This document shows, piece by piece, positions 1-7,497 of a stretch of DNA of 64,000 nt; the stretch's first letter is position 1, and every line of letters starts with the position of its first letter. The notes beneath the pieces were generated by a model. That model made no database searches and had not been told where the DNA came from. It saw only the letters and a program-made list of their open reading frames with translations. The DNA comes from JAUPTX01 sp964652835. Its GTDB lineage: Bacteria; Patescibacteriota; Minisyncoccia; Phycocordibacterales; CSBR16-119. The stretch spans positions 28,453-92,452 of the forward strand of contig CAZZCB010000002.1 of the NCBI GenBank assembly GCA_964652835.1, in the 5' to 3' direction. Made by a program: the position numbers and the translations under genes.

Positions 1-1
1 A

Positions 2-1243
2 GAATTTAATGGCCTAACGTCAGAAGAAGCAAAATCAAAAATCACAGAATTCGTGGGAGGGAAAATGGTTATGAAATACAAAATGCGTGATGCTATTTTT
101 GCACGACAAAGATATTGGGGTGAGCCAATTCCACTTAAGCGTGTGGACGGTTTGATTAATCCTCTTTCTGAAAACGAGCTCCCACTAGAGCTTCCAAACG
201 TTTCTTCATATAAACCGGCGGGGAATGGTGAATCTCCACTTGCAGGCGTTTCTGAATGGGTAGAAAAAGGTTTTGAAACAAATACGATGCCTGGCTGGGC
301 AGGATCTTCTTGGTATTTTTTGCGATATATGGATCCGAAAAACAGCCAAGCTTTTGCCGGAAAAGATGCGGTGAAATATTGGCAAGATGTGGACGTGTAT
401 GTTGGCGGCGCAGAACATGCGACAGGGCACCTTTTGTATTCACGTTTTTGGCATAAAGTTTTAAAAGATTTGGGATATGTTCCGACTGAAGAACCTTTTA
501 AACTTTTGAAAAACCAAGGACTTATACTCGCAAGCGACGGAAGAAAAATGTCTAAGCGATGGGGAAATGTAGTGAACCCAGATGAGATGGTGGACCGTTT
601 CGGTGCGGACTCTTTTAGACTTTATGAAATGTTTATCGGGCCTTTCGAACAATACACTTCTTGGAACACAGACGGACTTGTGGGAACAAGAAGATTTTTA
701 GAACGTGTATGGAGAGCGAAAGAAAGAATCGGAGAAGAAAATAAAGAGGTTGATATTTTGGTAAATAAAACTATCAAGAAAATCACGGATGATATAGAAA
801 ATTTCAGATTTAATACTTCTGTTTCTTCGATGATGATTTTGGTAAATAAAATGGAAGAAGCACCATCTTTTTCAAAAGAAAACTATTTAGATTTCCTAAA
901 AATTCTTGCGCCATTTGCTCCGCATATGACAGAAGAACTTTGGCAAGAACTCGGAGAAGTTCGCGCCTTAAAGGATGCTGCGCGAACCGATTTTGCTAAA
1001 TCGTCAATCCATCTTTCTGATTGGCCAAAAGCTGACGAATCAAAACTAAAAGATGAAAAAGTAAAAATAGCTGTTCAGGTAAACGGAAAAGTTCGCGACG
1101 AAATAGAAATCGCCCCTGACGCTTCTGAAGAAGAAGTTAACGATTTGGTTTTATCACGTCCTATTATTCAAGACTTCGTCCGTGAAGAAAAAATCAAAAA
1201 GTTTATTTACGTAAAAGGTAAGATAGTGAACATCGTTATCTAA
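2..1243 (+). CDS. leuS: Leucyl-tRNA synthetase, C-terminal part (5' end outside window)
   Basis: This is the 3' part of leucyl-tRNA synthetase, which charges tRNA-Leu in the cytoplasm. The frame is open from the left edge, so the gene starts outside the window and the GTG at 53 is internal. RDAIFARQRYWGEPIP marks the return to the catalytic core after the editing domain. GRKMSKRWGNVVNPDEMV is the KMSKS loop with R in the last position, and an anticodon-binding helical domain and small C-terminal domain (VQVNGKVRDEI) follow. murJ starts 2 nt after the stop codon, so the two are probably co-transcribed. Family assignment is secure. Confidence 0.97.
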   Translation, partial: EFNGLTSEEAKSKITEFVGGKMVMKYKMRDAIFARQRYWGEPIPLKRVDGLINPLSENELPLELPNVSSYKPAGNGESPLAGVSEWVEKGFETNTMPGWAGSSWYFLRYMDPKNSQAFAGKDAVKYWQDVDVYVGGAEHATGHLLYSRFWHKVLKDLGYVPTEEPFKLLKNQGLILASDGRKMSKRWGNVVNPDEMVDRFGADSFRLYEMFIGPFEQYTSWNTDGLVGTRRFLERVWRAKERIGEENKEVDILVNKTIKKITDDIENFRFNTSVSSMMILVNKMEEAPSFSKENYLDFLKILAPFAPHMTEELWQELGEVRALKDAARTDFAKSSIHLSDWPKADESKLKDEKVKIAVQVNGKVRDEIEIAPDASEEEVNDLVLSRPIIQDFVREEKIKKFIYVKGKIVNIVI

Positions 1244-1245
1244 TT

Positions 1246-2970
1246 ATGGTTAAAAAAGTTTTTAATTTATTAAACAGGGAATTCGGAAACATAAACCAGG
1301 CCGCGATTATTCTCGGAACTTTTACTTTGCTTTCGCAAATACTTGGTCTTGTGCGAGACAGAATGTTCGCGCACCAGCTCGGGCCCTCTGCTTCACTCGA
1401 CGTCTACTACGCAGCTTTTAGAATACCTGATTTTATTTTCGTTTCTGTTGCTTCACTCGCGTCTGTTACAGTGCTACTTCCTTTTCTGGTGGAAAAACTT
1501 GGCGTAAAAGAAGATGGCGAACTAAACGGAAACAGCGCGAAAGCGAAGAAATTCTTAAACGACACTTTCACTGTTTTTCTTCTGGCGATGATTTTTGCAT
1601 CAGTCCTTTGTCTTATTTTTATGCCGTCCCTCGTTAAGCTTGTGGCGCCAGGGTTCACTGGGCAGGAGCTAAAAGACCTCGTTTTACTTAGTAGGATCAT
1701 GATTTTGTCGCCTATCTTTTTAGGGCTTTCGAACCTTTTCGGGTCCGTTACCCAGATGTTCAAAAAGTTCTTTGTTTTCGCTCTTTCTCCTCTTTTTTAC
1801 AATATAGGTATAATCATGGGTGTTTTGGTCTTTTATCCTCTGTGGTGGCTTCCAGGGCTTGCATTTGGGGTTGTTTTGGGCGCTCTGATGCATATGCTTA
1901 TACAATTCCCAGTTTTGGTAAAACACGACTTTTTACCGAAAATCTCTTGGAAAGTGAATTGGTCTGATTTAAAAGAGATGATCATAACTTCGCTTCCACG
2001 AACTATCGGGCTTTCGCTTTCGACTATCTCGCTCATCGCTATTGTGGCGATAGCTTCGCTGATCGGTGAAGGCGCGATTTCTATTTTTCAATTTTCTTTG
2101 AATCTTCAAAATGTGCCTCTCGGTATAATCGGTATTTCATATTCTGTTGCAGCGTTCCCTACACTTGCTCGTTTTTTCCGAAGTGAAAAGATGGACGAAT
2201 TTGTTTCTTATATTGCTCTCGCTGCGCGTCAGATTATTTTCTGGTCGCTTCCGGTTATGTTTTTGTTTATCGTTCTCCGCGCACAGATTGTGCGTGTGAT
2301 CTTAGGGACTGGGAACTTTACATGGGATGACACCAGACTTACCGCTGCGTCACTCGCTCTCTTTGCGATATCTATTTCTGCGCAAAGTTTGATACTTTTG
2401 TTTACTCGTGGATACTACGCAGCAGGGAATACAAAAAAACCTCTTTCGATAAATATTTTCTCCACATTACTTACGATAGTTTCTGCATTTTATTTGGTTC
2501 ATGTTTTTAAAACAAATGAAGTCTTTCAGTATTTCTTTGAGTCGCTACTTCGAATCGAAGGTATTGCTCATTCAGAAATAGTGATGCTTCCTCTGGCGTA
2601 TTCTTTAGGATCAATACTAAATGCATTTTTCCTTTGGATTTATTTCAGAACTGATTTTAAAGTTCGGGACAACAAAGATTCTTTCCTTATGAAATCTTTT
2701 TTCCAAAGTTTCGCCGGAGCTTTCTTTATGGGTTACGTCGCCTATGCATTCCTCGGCGTGTTTGATAATTTCTTAGATATAAATACTTTCTGGGGAATAC
2801 TCGGACAAGGTTTCTTCTCTGGGGTTTTGGGAATTTGCTCTGGATACGTTGTGCTTAAAGTTTTGAAAAATGAACAGATAAATCAAATAGAAAATGCACT
2901 AAGCAAGAAACGTTTCTGGAAAACTCCTGTTATTAAAAGTGGGGACAGTGATCTTCATCCCTTGAGTTAA
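1246..2970 (+). CDS. murJ: Lipid II flippase MurJ (MviN family)
   Basis: This 574-residue polytopic membrane protein belongs to the MurJ/MviN family, which flips lipid II across the cytoplasmic membrane for peptidoglycan synthesis. The N-terminal segment TLLSQILGLVRDRMFAHQLG is typical of the family and is followed by about 14 hydrophobic segments. The length is slightly above the usual 500-530 residues because of a longer cytoplasmic tail. It follows leuS by 2 nt with no Shine-Dalgarno sequence. The only hairpin behind it carries its T-run on the minus strand, so its own terminator is not obvious. Together with the PBPs and dcw genes further on, it shows that the organism makes a peptidoglycan wall. 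Confidence 0.95.
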   Translation: MVKKVFNLLNREFGNINQAAIILGTFTLLSQILGLVRDRMFAHQLGPSASLDVYYAAFRIPDFIFVSVASLASVTVLLPFLVEKLGVKEDGELNGNSAKAKKFLNDTFTVFLLAMIFASVLCLIFMPSLVKLVAPGFTGQELKDLVLLSRIMILSPIFLGLSNLFGSVTQMFKKFFVFALSPLFYNIGIIMGVLVFYPLWWLPGLAFGVVLGALMHMLIQFPVLVKHDFLPKISWKVNWSDLKEMIITSLPRTIGLSLSTISLIAIVAIASLIGEGAISIFQFSLNLQNVPLGIIGISYSVAAFPTLARFFRSEKMDEFVSYIALAARQIIFWSLPVMFLFIVLRAQIVRVILGTGNFTWDDTRLTAASLALFAISISAQSLILLFTRGYYAAGNTKKPLSINIFSTLLTIVSAFYLVHVFKTNEVFQYFFESLLRIEGIAHSEIVMLPLAYSLGSILNAFFLWIYFRTDFKVRDNKDSFLMKSFFQSFAGAFFMGYVAYAFLGVFDNFLDINTFWGILGQGFFSGVLGICSGYVVLKVLKNEQINQIENALSKKRFWKTPVIKSGDSDLHPLS

Positions 2971-2998
2971 AATACAAAAGACGCTCCGTGGGAGCGTC
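2969..2998 (-). terminator. Intrinsic terminator of the minus-strand ncRNA
   Basis: Hairpin GACGCTCC/GGAGCGTC (2980-2998). On the minus strand it is followed by TTTTGTATTTT, on the plus strand by no T-run, so it serves the minus-strand RNA. Confidence 0.75.
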
Positions 2999-3179
2999 TG
3001 CAGCTGGTCAGTGACCGAACGAAAGACCTAGGTCTTTAGTATGTAAAGTGTTCTAAAGAACTATGTGCCGTGGTGGCGGGAAAGAGATGAGCTCTCGGCT
3101 GGCCTGAAACCCTTTAACTCTCCAGACATCCGTCGACTCATCTCCCCCCTCACCAACCGCAGACACTGTTTTTGGACCT
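2971..3179 (-). ncRNA. Putative structured non-coding RNA of about 205 nt (minus strand)
   Basis: A minus-strand transcription unit without a convincing ORF. A near-consensus promoter (TTGACG, 17-nt spacer, TATAAT) lies just upstream and a GC hairpin with a T-rich tail ends it. The predicted RNA folds back on itself: GTCTGCGGTTGGT near the 5' end can pair over 13 bp (with G-U pairs) with ACCAGCTGCAGAC near the 3' end. Inside are a long arm closed by GAGATGAG/CTCATCTC, a small GTTCT/AGAAC hairpin and a perfect AAAGACC-TA-GGTCTTT hairpin. The multibranch shape does not look like 6S RNA. I found no hallmark of SRP RNA, RNase P RNA or tmRNA. It converges on murJ and is divergent from the XRE gene. 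A weak plus-strand ORF here looks spurious. Confidence 0.65.
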
Positions 3180-3185
3180 GTTTTT

Positions 3186-3214
3186 ATTATAGGGGATTGG
3201 GGTCCGCTCGTCAA
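3186..3214 (-). promoter_or_regulatory. Sigma70-type promoter of the minus-strand ncRNA
   Basis: Minus strand: -35 TTGACG at 3209-3214, 17-nt spacer, perfect -10 TATAAT at 3186-3191. Predicted start is near 3179. Confidence 0.8.
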
Positions 3215-3388
3215 GGGGTTTCTTTTCCCTTGAAGGAAAAGAAAGTGATGAACTCAGAAAGTCTATACTTTCCTCAAACAGCATCACTTTCTAAAGCAAA
3301 TCAAATAAATTTCTTAACGATATATTTTAAGCGTCGAAATATTTTAGTTTTAAGTGCCAAAAACGTTGGAAAATAATAATTTTATAGA

Positions 3389-3418
3389 TTGACAGAATAG
3401 GTTTATATGTGGTAATAT
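3389..3418 (+). promoter_or_regulatory. Promoter of the XRE regulator
   Basis: TTGACA at 3389-3394, 18-nt spacer, TAATAT at 3413-3418. The leader before the ATG is A/C-rich (gaaaactaaccaac) and has no Shine-Dalgarno sequence. Confidence 0.75.
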
Positions 3419-3439
3419 TTTTTTAGAAAACTAACCAAC

Positions 3440-3721
3440 ATGAACATTGGAAAAACCATTACGTTGTTGCGCAGGTCTTATACTCCTAAGATGACGCAAG
3501 CTGAGTTGGCAAAAATTTCAGGCCTGACACAGGAATACATCTCAATGGTGGAGCATGGTAAGAAAAGCCCTGGATTCACAACCCTTCAGAAATTGTCGAA
3601 GGCTCTTAATGTTCCGATTTTCGTCCTCGTGTTGCTTTCAGAGCACGAATCACTAGATGAGTCTTGGAACGATTTACTGGGAGATGTTGTCTTAAAAATC
3701 AAGAAAAAAAACAAAGCTTGA
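3440..3721 (+). CDS. Small XRE-family helix-turn-helix regulator
   Basis: This 93-residue protein is essentially one Cro/C1-type helix-turn-helix domain (MTQAELAKISGLTQEYISMVEHGKKSPGFTTLQKLSKALNVP, broken here only by its length: helices 2-3 are TQAELAKISG and TQEYISMVEHG), followed by a short hydrophobic and basic tail. It probably binds DNA as a dimer; the target is unknown. It is a single-gene unit with its own promoter, an A/C-rich leader without Shine-Dalgarno and its own terminator, and it is divergent from the structured RNA at 2971-3179. That RNA or its own promoter are natural candidate targets, but this is inference. Confidence 0.88.
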   Translation: MNIGKTITLLRRSYTPKMTQAELAKISGLTQEYISMVEHGKKSPGFTTLQKLSKALNVPIFVLVLLSEHESLDESWNDLLGDVVLKIKKKNKA

Positions 3722-3752
3722 ATAGTTGAGAACTAGCCGCCAAAATGAAAGT

Positions 3753-3775
3753 CCCCGCGCATGTCGGGGCTTTTT
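3753..3775 (+). terminator. Intrinsic terminator after the XRE gene
   Basis: CCCCG/CGGGG stem with a 7-nt loop (3753-3769), followed by CTTTTT. Confidence 0.8.
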
Positions 3776-3804
3776 CATTTACAAACTTTATTTTTTCTTT
3801 GGTT

Positions 3805-3842
3805 CCCGCCTCGACTCGCGGAGCTTGTCGACGCGAGGCGGG
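3805..3842. repeat. GC-rich inverted repeat between XRE gene and topA
   Basis: CCCGCCTCG (3805-3813) is inverted as CGAGGCGGG (3834-3842), with a GC-rich centre containing further self-complementary blocks. A second GC-rich stretch (ccgccttcgccaagggcta) follows at 3854-3872. No T-run follows on either strand, so it is not a clear terminator. It may be a copy of a dispersed palindromic element; no second copy was noticed in this window. Confidence 0.5.
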
Positions 3843-3888
3843 TTGGTTCTTCTCCGCCTTCGCCAAGGGCTACGGACGGACTTTTGGA

Positions 3889-6066
3889 CTATTTTTTACT
3901 TTCTAATTTATGGGGATTATGATTCGGACATTTTTTGTCAGAACATCTTTCAGGAATTGTCTTCGTCCCTTCCATCATCAGCTTTCCGCACATTGGGCAC
4001 ATGTTACCAGTTGGTTTTGTTTTGATTGCGTGTTTACAGTCTGGGTAGTTTGAGCAAGAGTAGAAGATTCCAAATCTTCCTTTTCGCTCTACCATCTCTC
4101 CATCTTTACATTCTGTACACTTCACGCCTGTTTTTCTTTTTGCCACTTCGGCTTCATCTTCTTTTATAAATTTACATTTTGGATATCGTGAGCAAGAGAT
4201 AAACATTCCGAAACGTCCTTCACGAAGAACTAGTTTTCCTTGGTGTTTTTCTCCACAAGTCGGACACATTTCGCCGATTTCTTTTGGTGGTTCGAGCTCT
4301 TTTCCTTCTTCTGTTCGAGCTCCGACGCAGTTAGGGAAGTCAGAGCAACTCATAAATTTACCGTTTTTTGAAAGTTTGAAAACCATTGGTTTACCGCAAA
4401 CAGGGCAAGGGAACTCTGCCGGCGCGTCTCCGATGTTTGTAATTTTTTCAATACTATCTTTTTCTTTCAGAGCTTTTGTAAATGGTCCGTAGAAATCAGA
4501 AAGAGTTTTTACATATGTCGCTTTTCCGATAGCTATTTCGTCTAAGTTTCCTTCCATTTCAGAAGTGAAAGAGTCAGAAATATAGTTTCCGAAATTGTTT
4601 TCTATGAAAGTAGAAACGACATCTCCTGTGTCTGTCGGCACCAGCGCGCGCGCTTCTTTTGTCACGTATCCTCGGTCGACAATAGTTTTAATAATAGAAG
4701 CATAAGTCGAAGGACGACCGATGTCTCTTTTTTCAAGTTCCTTGATCAGTCCAGCTTCTGTATATCTGCCTGGTGGAGCTGTTTCTTTTTCTTCCATGTT
4801 CGCTTTGATCAGCGCGAGCTCATCTTTTACAGAAAGTTTTGGAACTTCCACGTCTTCACCGCGAGAACGTGTATCCACCGCAAGCCAGCCCGGGAAAAGT
4901 ATCCGAGATCCATTTATAGAAAAGTTTGGGATTTTTTCTCCGCCTATATTTGCAGAAACTTTTGTTCGCAAAATCTTTGCAGGAGTCATCTGTGAAGCTA
5001 TCGCTCTTTCCCAGATTAGAGTGTAGAGTCTTTTTTCGTCTTCTGTTGTGCCGAGGCTAGCGCGCATTGGGTTTGTTGGACGGATTGCTTCGTGCGCTTC
5101 TTGAGCGTTTTTAGATTTTTTAGAATATACGTTTGCGCGAGCGTACTCTTTTCCAAAATTTTTCTCTACGTACTCTAGCATTTGAGATTGCGCTGTTTTT
5201 GAAAGGTTCGTACTGTCTGTTCTCATATATGTGATCAGACCTTTTTCGTAAAGTTTTTGCGCGACGCCCATTGTTCTAGACGGGGCAAAGCCCAGACGCG
5301 TCGAGGCGACTTGTTGCATTGTTGAAGTTGTGAAAGGCGGTCTTGGCGCCCGGGCAGCCTCTGTTTCTTTTACGGCTGTTACAGACCAATTTCCTTTTTG
5401 TGTATTTTCGAAAATATCTTCAGCTTCTTTTTTATCCCAAATTTCTTTGTCACAAGTAAAAAGCATTTCATCCTTTTCTTTCTTAAGAAGCGCTGAAAGT
5501 ATGTAGTATTTTTCTGGTACGAAACCTCTGATTTCTCTTTCGCGTTCCATTATTATTCTTAGCGCAGGGGACTGAACTCGTCCAGCTGAAAGTCCATATC
5601 GAACTTTTTTCCAGATAAGTCCTGAAAGGTCATAACCAAAAAGTCTGTCCAGAACTCTTCGAGCTTCTTGAGCGTTTTTTAAATTCATATCAACTTCCCG
5701 AGGGTGCTTTAAAGCTTCTTTTATCGCTGTCTCTGTGATCTCGTTAAAGACTATTCTCTTTGGGTTTTTTAGTCCTAAGGCTTCGGATAAGTGCCAAGCG
5801 ATAGCTTCACCCTCGCGGTCGAGGTCGGTTGCCAGGACTACTTCGTCTGCGGTTTTCGCTATTTCTTTTAGTTCAGAAACAACCTTCTTTTTTAGAGGAG
5901 AGATTTCGTATGTTGGAGTAAAACTGTTTTTAATATCGACGGCTTTTTTGTTTGACTTTGGTAGGTCTCTGATATGCCCAACAGAAGCACGAACCACGTA
6001 CTTGTTGTCTAGATATTTTTCTATTGTTTTCGCTTTTGAAGGCGACTCAACTATTAGTAGTTTCAT
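3889..6066 (-). CDS. topA: DNA topoisomerase I with four C-terminal zinc ribbons
   Basis: This 725-residue type IA topoisomerase relaxes negative supercoils. MKLLIVESPSKAKTI opens the TOPRIM domain, DLDREGEAIAWHL carries the metal-binding acidic residues, and LITYMRTDSTNLS contains the catalytic tyrosine. The last 150 residues hold four zinc-ribbon modules, starting at CPVCGKPM, CPTCGEKH, CTECKDGE and CPMCGKLM. The last has the spacing CxxC...CxxxxC. The length and zinc-ribbon tail are usual for bacterial TopA. The start MKLLIVESP is the conserved N terminus. dprA lies upstream on the same strand, separated by a small independent gene. Confidence 0.97.
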   Translation of the reverse strand: MKLLIVESPSKAKTIEKYLDNKYVVRASVGHIRDLPKSNKKAVDIKNSFTPTYEISPLKKKVVSELKEIAKTADEVVLATDLDREGEAIAWHLSEALGLKNPKRIVFNEITETAIKEALKHPREVDMNLKNAQEARRVLDRLFGYDLSGLIWKKVRYGLSAGRVQSPALRIIMEREREIRGFVPEKYYILSALLKKEKDEMLFTCDKEIWDKKEAEDIFENTQKGNWSVTAVKETEAARAPRPPFTTSTMQQVASTRLGFAPSRTMGVAQKLYEKGLITYMRTDSTNLSKTAQSQMLEYVEKNFGKEYARANVYSKKSKNAQEAHEAIRPTNPMRASLGTTEDEKRLYTLIWERAIASQMTPAKILRTKVSANIGGEKIPNFSINGSRILFPGWLAVDTRSRGEDVEVPKLSVKDELALIKANMEEKETAPPGRYTEAGLIKELEKRDIGRPSTYASIIKTIVDRGYVTKEARALVPTDTGDVVSTFIENNFGNYISDSFTSEMEGNLDEIAIGKATYVKTLSDFYGPFTKALKEKDSIEKITNIGDAPAEFPCPVCGKPMVFKLSKNGKFMSCSDFPNCVGARTEEGKELEPPKEIGEMCPTCGEKHQGKLVLREGRFGMFISCSRYPKCKFIKEDEAEVAKRKTGVKCTECKDGEMVERKGRFGIFYSCSNYPDCKHAIKTKPTGNMCPMCGKLMMEGTKTIPERCSDKKCPNHNPHKLESKK

Positions 6067-6157
6067 TATTTTGAAGTTTAATTAAAAGTGCTTTAAGCGC
6101 ACAGCTTTCATAAGTAATACTACGAATTTTTAATTTATGCAAATAGGGGAAAGAAAA

Positions 6158-6178
6158 AGCGCGGGGGACTCCCGCGCT
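6158..6178 (-). terminator. Intrinsic terminator of the 110-residue minus-strand gene
   Basis: AGCGCGGG/CCCGCGCT-type hairpin. On the minus strand it is followed by TTTTTCTTT. Confidence 0.8.
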
Positions 6179-6200
6179 GTTCTTCAGTGCTTATGAGCGC

Positions 6201-6533
6201 TCATGGAGAAATCTCTACTCGCGCCCATGTCATGTTTGCCCGAAGAGTTATGTTGGGTAGGATTGCTTTAGATCCTATCACCACGACGGTGATATTCCCC
6301 TTGTCCATTTGTTTGCCGATGACGTTCAAGATATCACTTACCCCGTTAACTGGCTCTTCAATTGTGTCACCAGATTCATTCAACATAACCTTGGCAATAT
6401 CAGAATCAGTTGCATCTATGAACACCATAGTTGTTCTGACATCTTTGGATATGTCGTTGATAAAATCCAGTAGCCTGCCGGATTCATGGGACTCTTCGTC
6501 AGATAGAACCAATGTGCTCGTTTCGTTTCTCAT
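6201..6533 (-). CDS. Hypothetical protein, 110 residues, single-gene unit
   Basis: No family is recognised. The protein starts MRNETSTLVLSDEESHESG and has alternating hydrophobic and charged segments with an internal TVVVIGSKAIL strand; no signal peptide or membrane segment is seen. I prefer this strand to the overlapping plus-strand ORF because the minus strand has a promoter (TTGACT, 17 nt, CAATAT), an A/C-rich leader ending AAAACACAACC just before ATG, and a terminator. It is one of the scattered monocistronic units of this window. Its base composition is more balanced than that of topA or dprA. Function unknown. Confidence 0.7.
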   Translation of the reverse strand: MRNETSTLVLSDEESHESGRLLDFINDISKDVRTTMVFIDATDSDIAKVMLNESGDTIEEPVNGVSDILNVIGKQMDKGNITVVVIGSKAILPNITLRANMTWARVEISP

Positions 6534-6549
6534 GGTTGTGTTTTTCTAG

Positions 6550-6578
6550 ATATTGCACTTTTTGCGGGTTTAAGTCAA
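6550..6578 (-). promoter_or_regulatory. Promoter of the 110-residue gene
   Basis: Minus strand TTGACT (6573-6578), 17-nt spacer, CAATAT (6550-6555). The -35 directly abuts a GC hairpin. Confidence 0.65.
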
Positions 6579-6601
6579 GCCCGCACCTTTCGAGTGCGGG
6601 C
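6579..6601 (-). terminator. GC hairpin behind dprA, terminator-like
   Basis: GCCCGCAC (6579-6586) pairs with GTGCGGGC (6594-6601). On the minus strand it follows dprA and is followed by TTGACTT rather than a strong T-run, so termination is plausible but weak. Confidence 0.5.
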
Positions 6602-6613
6602 AGGCTTAAAATT

Positions 6614-7459
6614 TTATCTTCGATGAACTTTTCCGTCTACTTCTTTTATAAGTCCGCGGAGTTCGAGCATTGAGATTAAAATATTTACTTCTGAGATTGG
6701 TTTTTCGCAAAGCATCGCCAGTTCTTCTTTAGACTTTGGCTCGCTCAGTAGTTTGAAAATCAAATATTCTTCATCGGGTAAATCTATAACAATTTCTTTT
6801 GGCTCTTTTGGCGCAAGTCCTAAGGCCTCTAAAATATCTGCGCTTTTAAGAATCGGCACAGCGCCAAGACGCAGGAGTTCGTTCGTGCCTTTAGAAGTCG
6901 GCGAGCTGATATTCCCAGGCACAACCAAAACCTCTCTATTATAGTCTGTTGCGAGTCTCGCCGTGGTTAAGGTTCCAGACTTTTCCTCGGCTTCTATTAA
7001 TAGAACAGCGTCAGAGAGTCCGGCGCCTATTCTGTTTCTTTGGATAAAGCTCCAGTTTGTGGCTTTAAAGTCCGGCTCGAATTCTGAAAGTAAGCATCCG
7101 CCAGCTTCTAGGATTTTCCTTGAAAGACTAAAATTGCTTTTTGGATATAGAACTTTTGGATCAAGACCAGAGCCGGGAACGGCGACTGTTTTGAGTCCAG
7201 CTTTTATAGCGGACTGGTGTGCTATAGAGTCGATACCGAGAGCCATCCCAGAAACTATCACGATGGGGTAGCCGGCGAGCTTTTCTATTAGCTTTTCGCA
7301 GACCATTTTCCCGTAGGTGCTGTGTTTTCGTGAACCGACCACGGTCAAAAACTTCATTTCCTCGTCAGGGAAATTTCCTTGTATATAGAGTTTTTTCGGT
7401 GGCTCAGGTATTTCTTTTAGACGATATGGAATATTGTTAAATTCTTCTATCGGATACAT
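6614..7459 (-). CDS. dprA: DNA processing protein DprA
   Basis: This 281-residue DprA/Smf protein binds incoming single-stranded DNA and loads RecA during natural transformation. The Rossmann-like core shows VGSRKHSTYG, IVSGMALGIDSIAHQSA, TVAVPGSGLD and the LIEAEEKSGTLTTA segment. A C-terminal winged-helix (PKSKEELAMLCEKPISEVNILISMLELRG, here described by its ends only) completes it. The N-terminal SAM-like domain found in longer homologues is nearly absent, as is common in small genomes. It is divergent from serS, sharing a 38-bp intergenic region. Its presence suggests DNA uptake ability. Confidence 0.95.
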   Translation of the reverse strand: MYPIEEFNNIPYRLKEIPEPPKKLYIQGNFPDEEMKFLTVVGSRKHSTYGKMVCEKLIEKLAGYPIVIVSGMALGIDSIAHQSAIKAGLKTVAVPGSGLDPKVLYPKSNFSLSRKILEAGGCLLSEFEPDFKATNWSFIQRNRIGAGLSDAVLLIEAEEKSGTLTTARLATDYNREVLVVPGNISSPTSKGTNELLRLGAVPILKSADILEALGLAPKEPKEIVIDLPDEEYLIFKLLSEPKSKEELAMLCEKPISEVNILISMLELRGLIKEVDGKVHRR

Positions 7460-7497
7460 ACTTTCTAAATTGTATCATTTTTTGTATAATACCAAAT

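Noticed and set aside
2971..3179. Identification of the minus-strand RNA as 6S, SRP, RNase P or tmRNA
   Set aside because: The GGAAGGAAGCAG core of SRP, the RNase P P4 segments and tmRNA ends are absent, and the multibranch fold is unlike the 6S rod.
3065..3376. Plus-strand ORF of 103 codons across the ncRNA promoter
   Set aside because: It runs antisense through a promoter and a highly structured RNA, has no protein-like composition, and no start signal.
6187..6549. Plus-strand ORF of 120 codons opposite the 110-residue gene
   Set aside because: The minus-strand frame has promoter, A/C-rich leader, terminator and better protein features.
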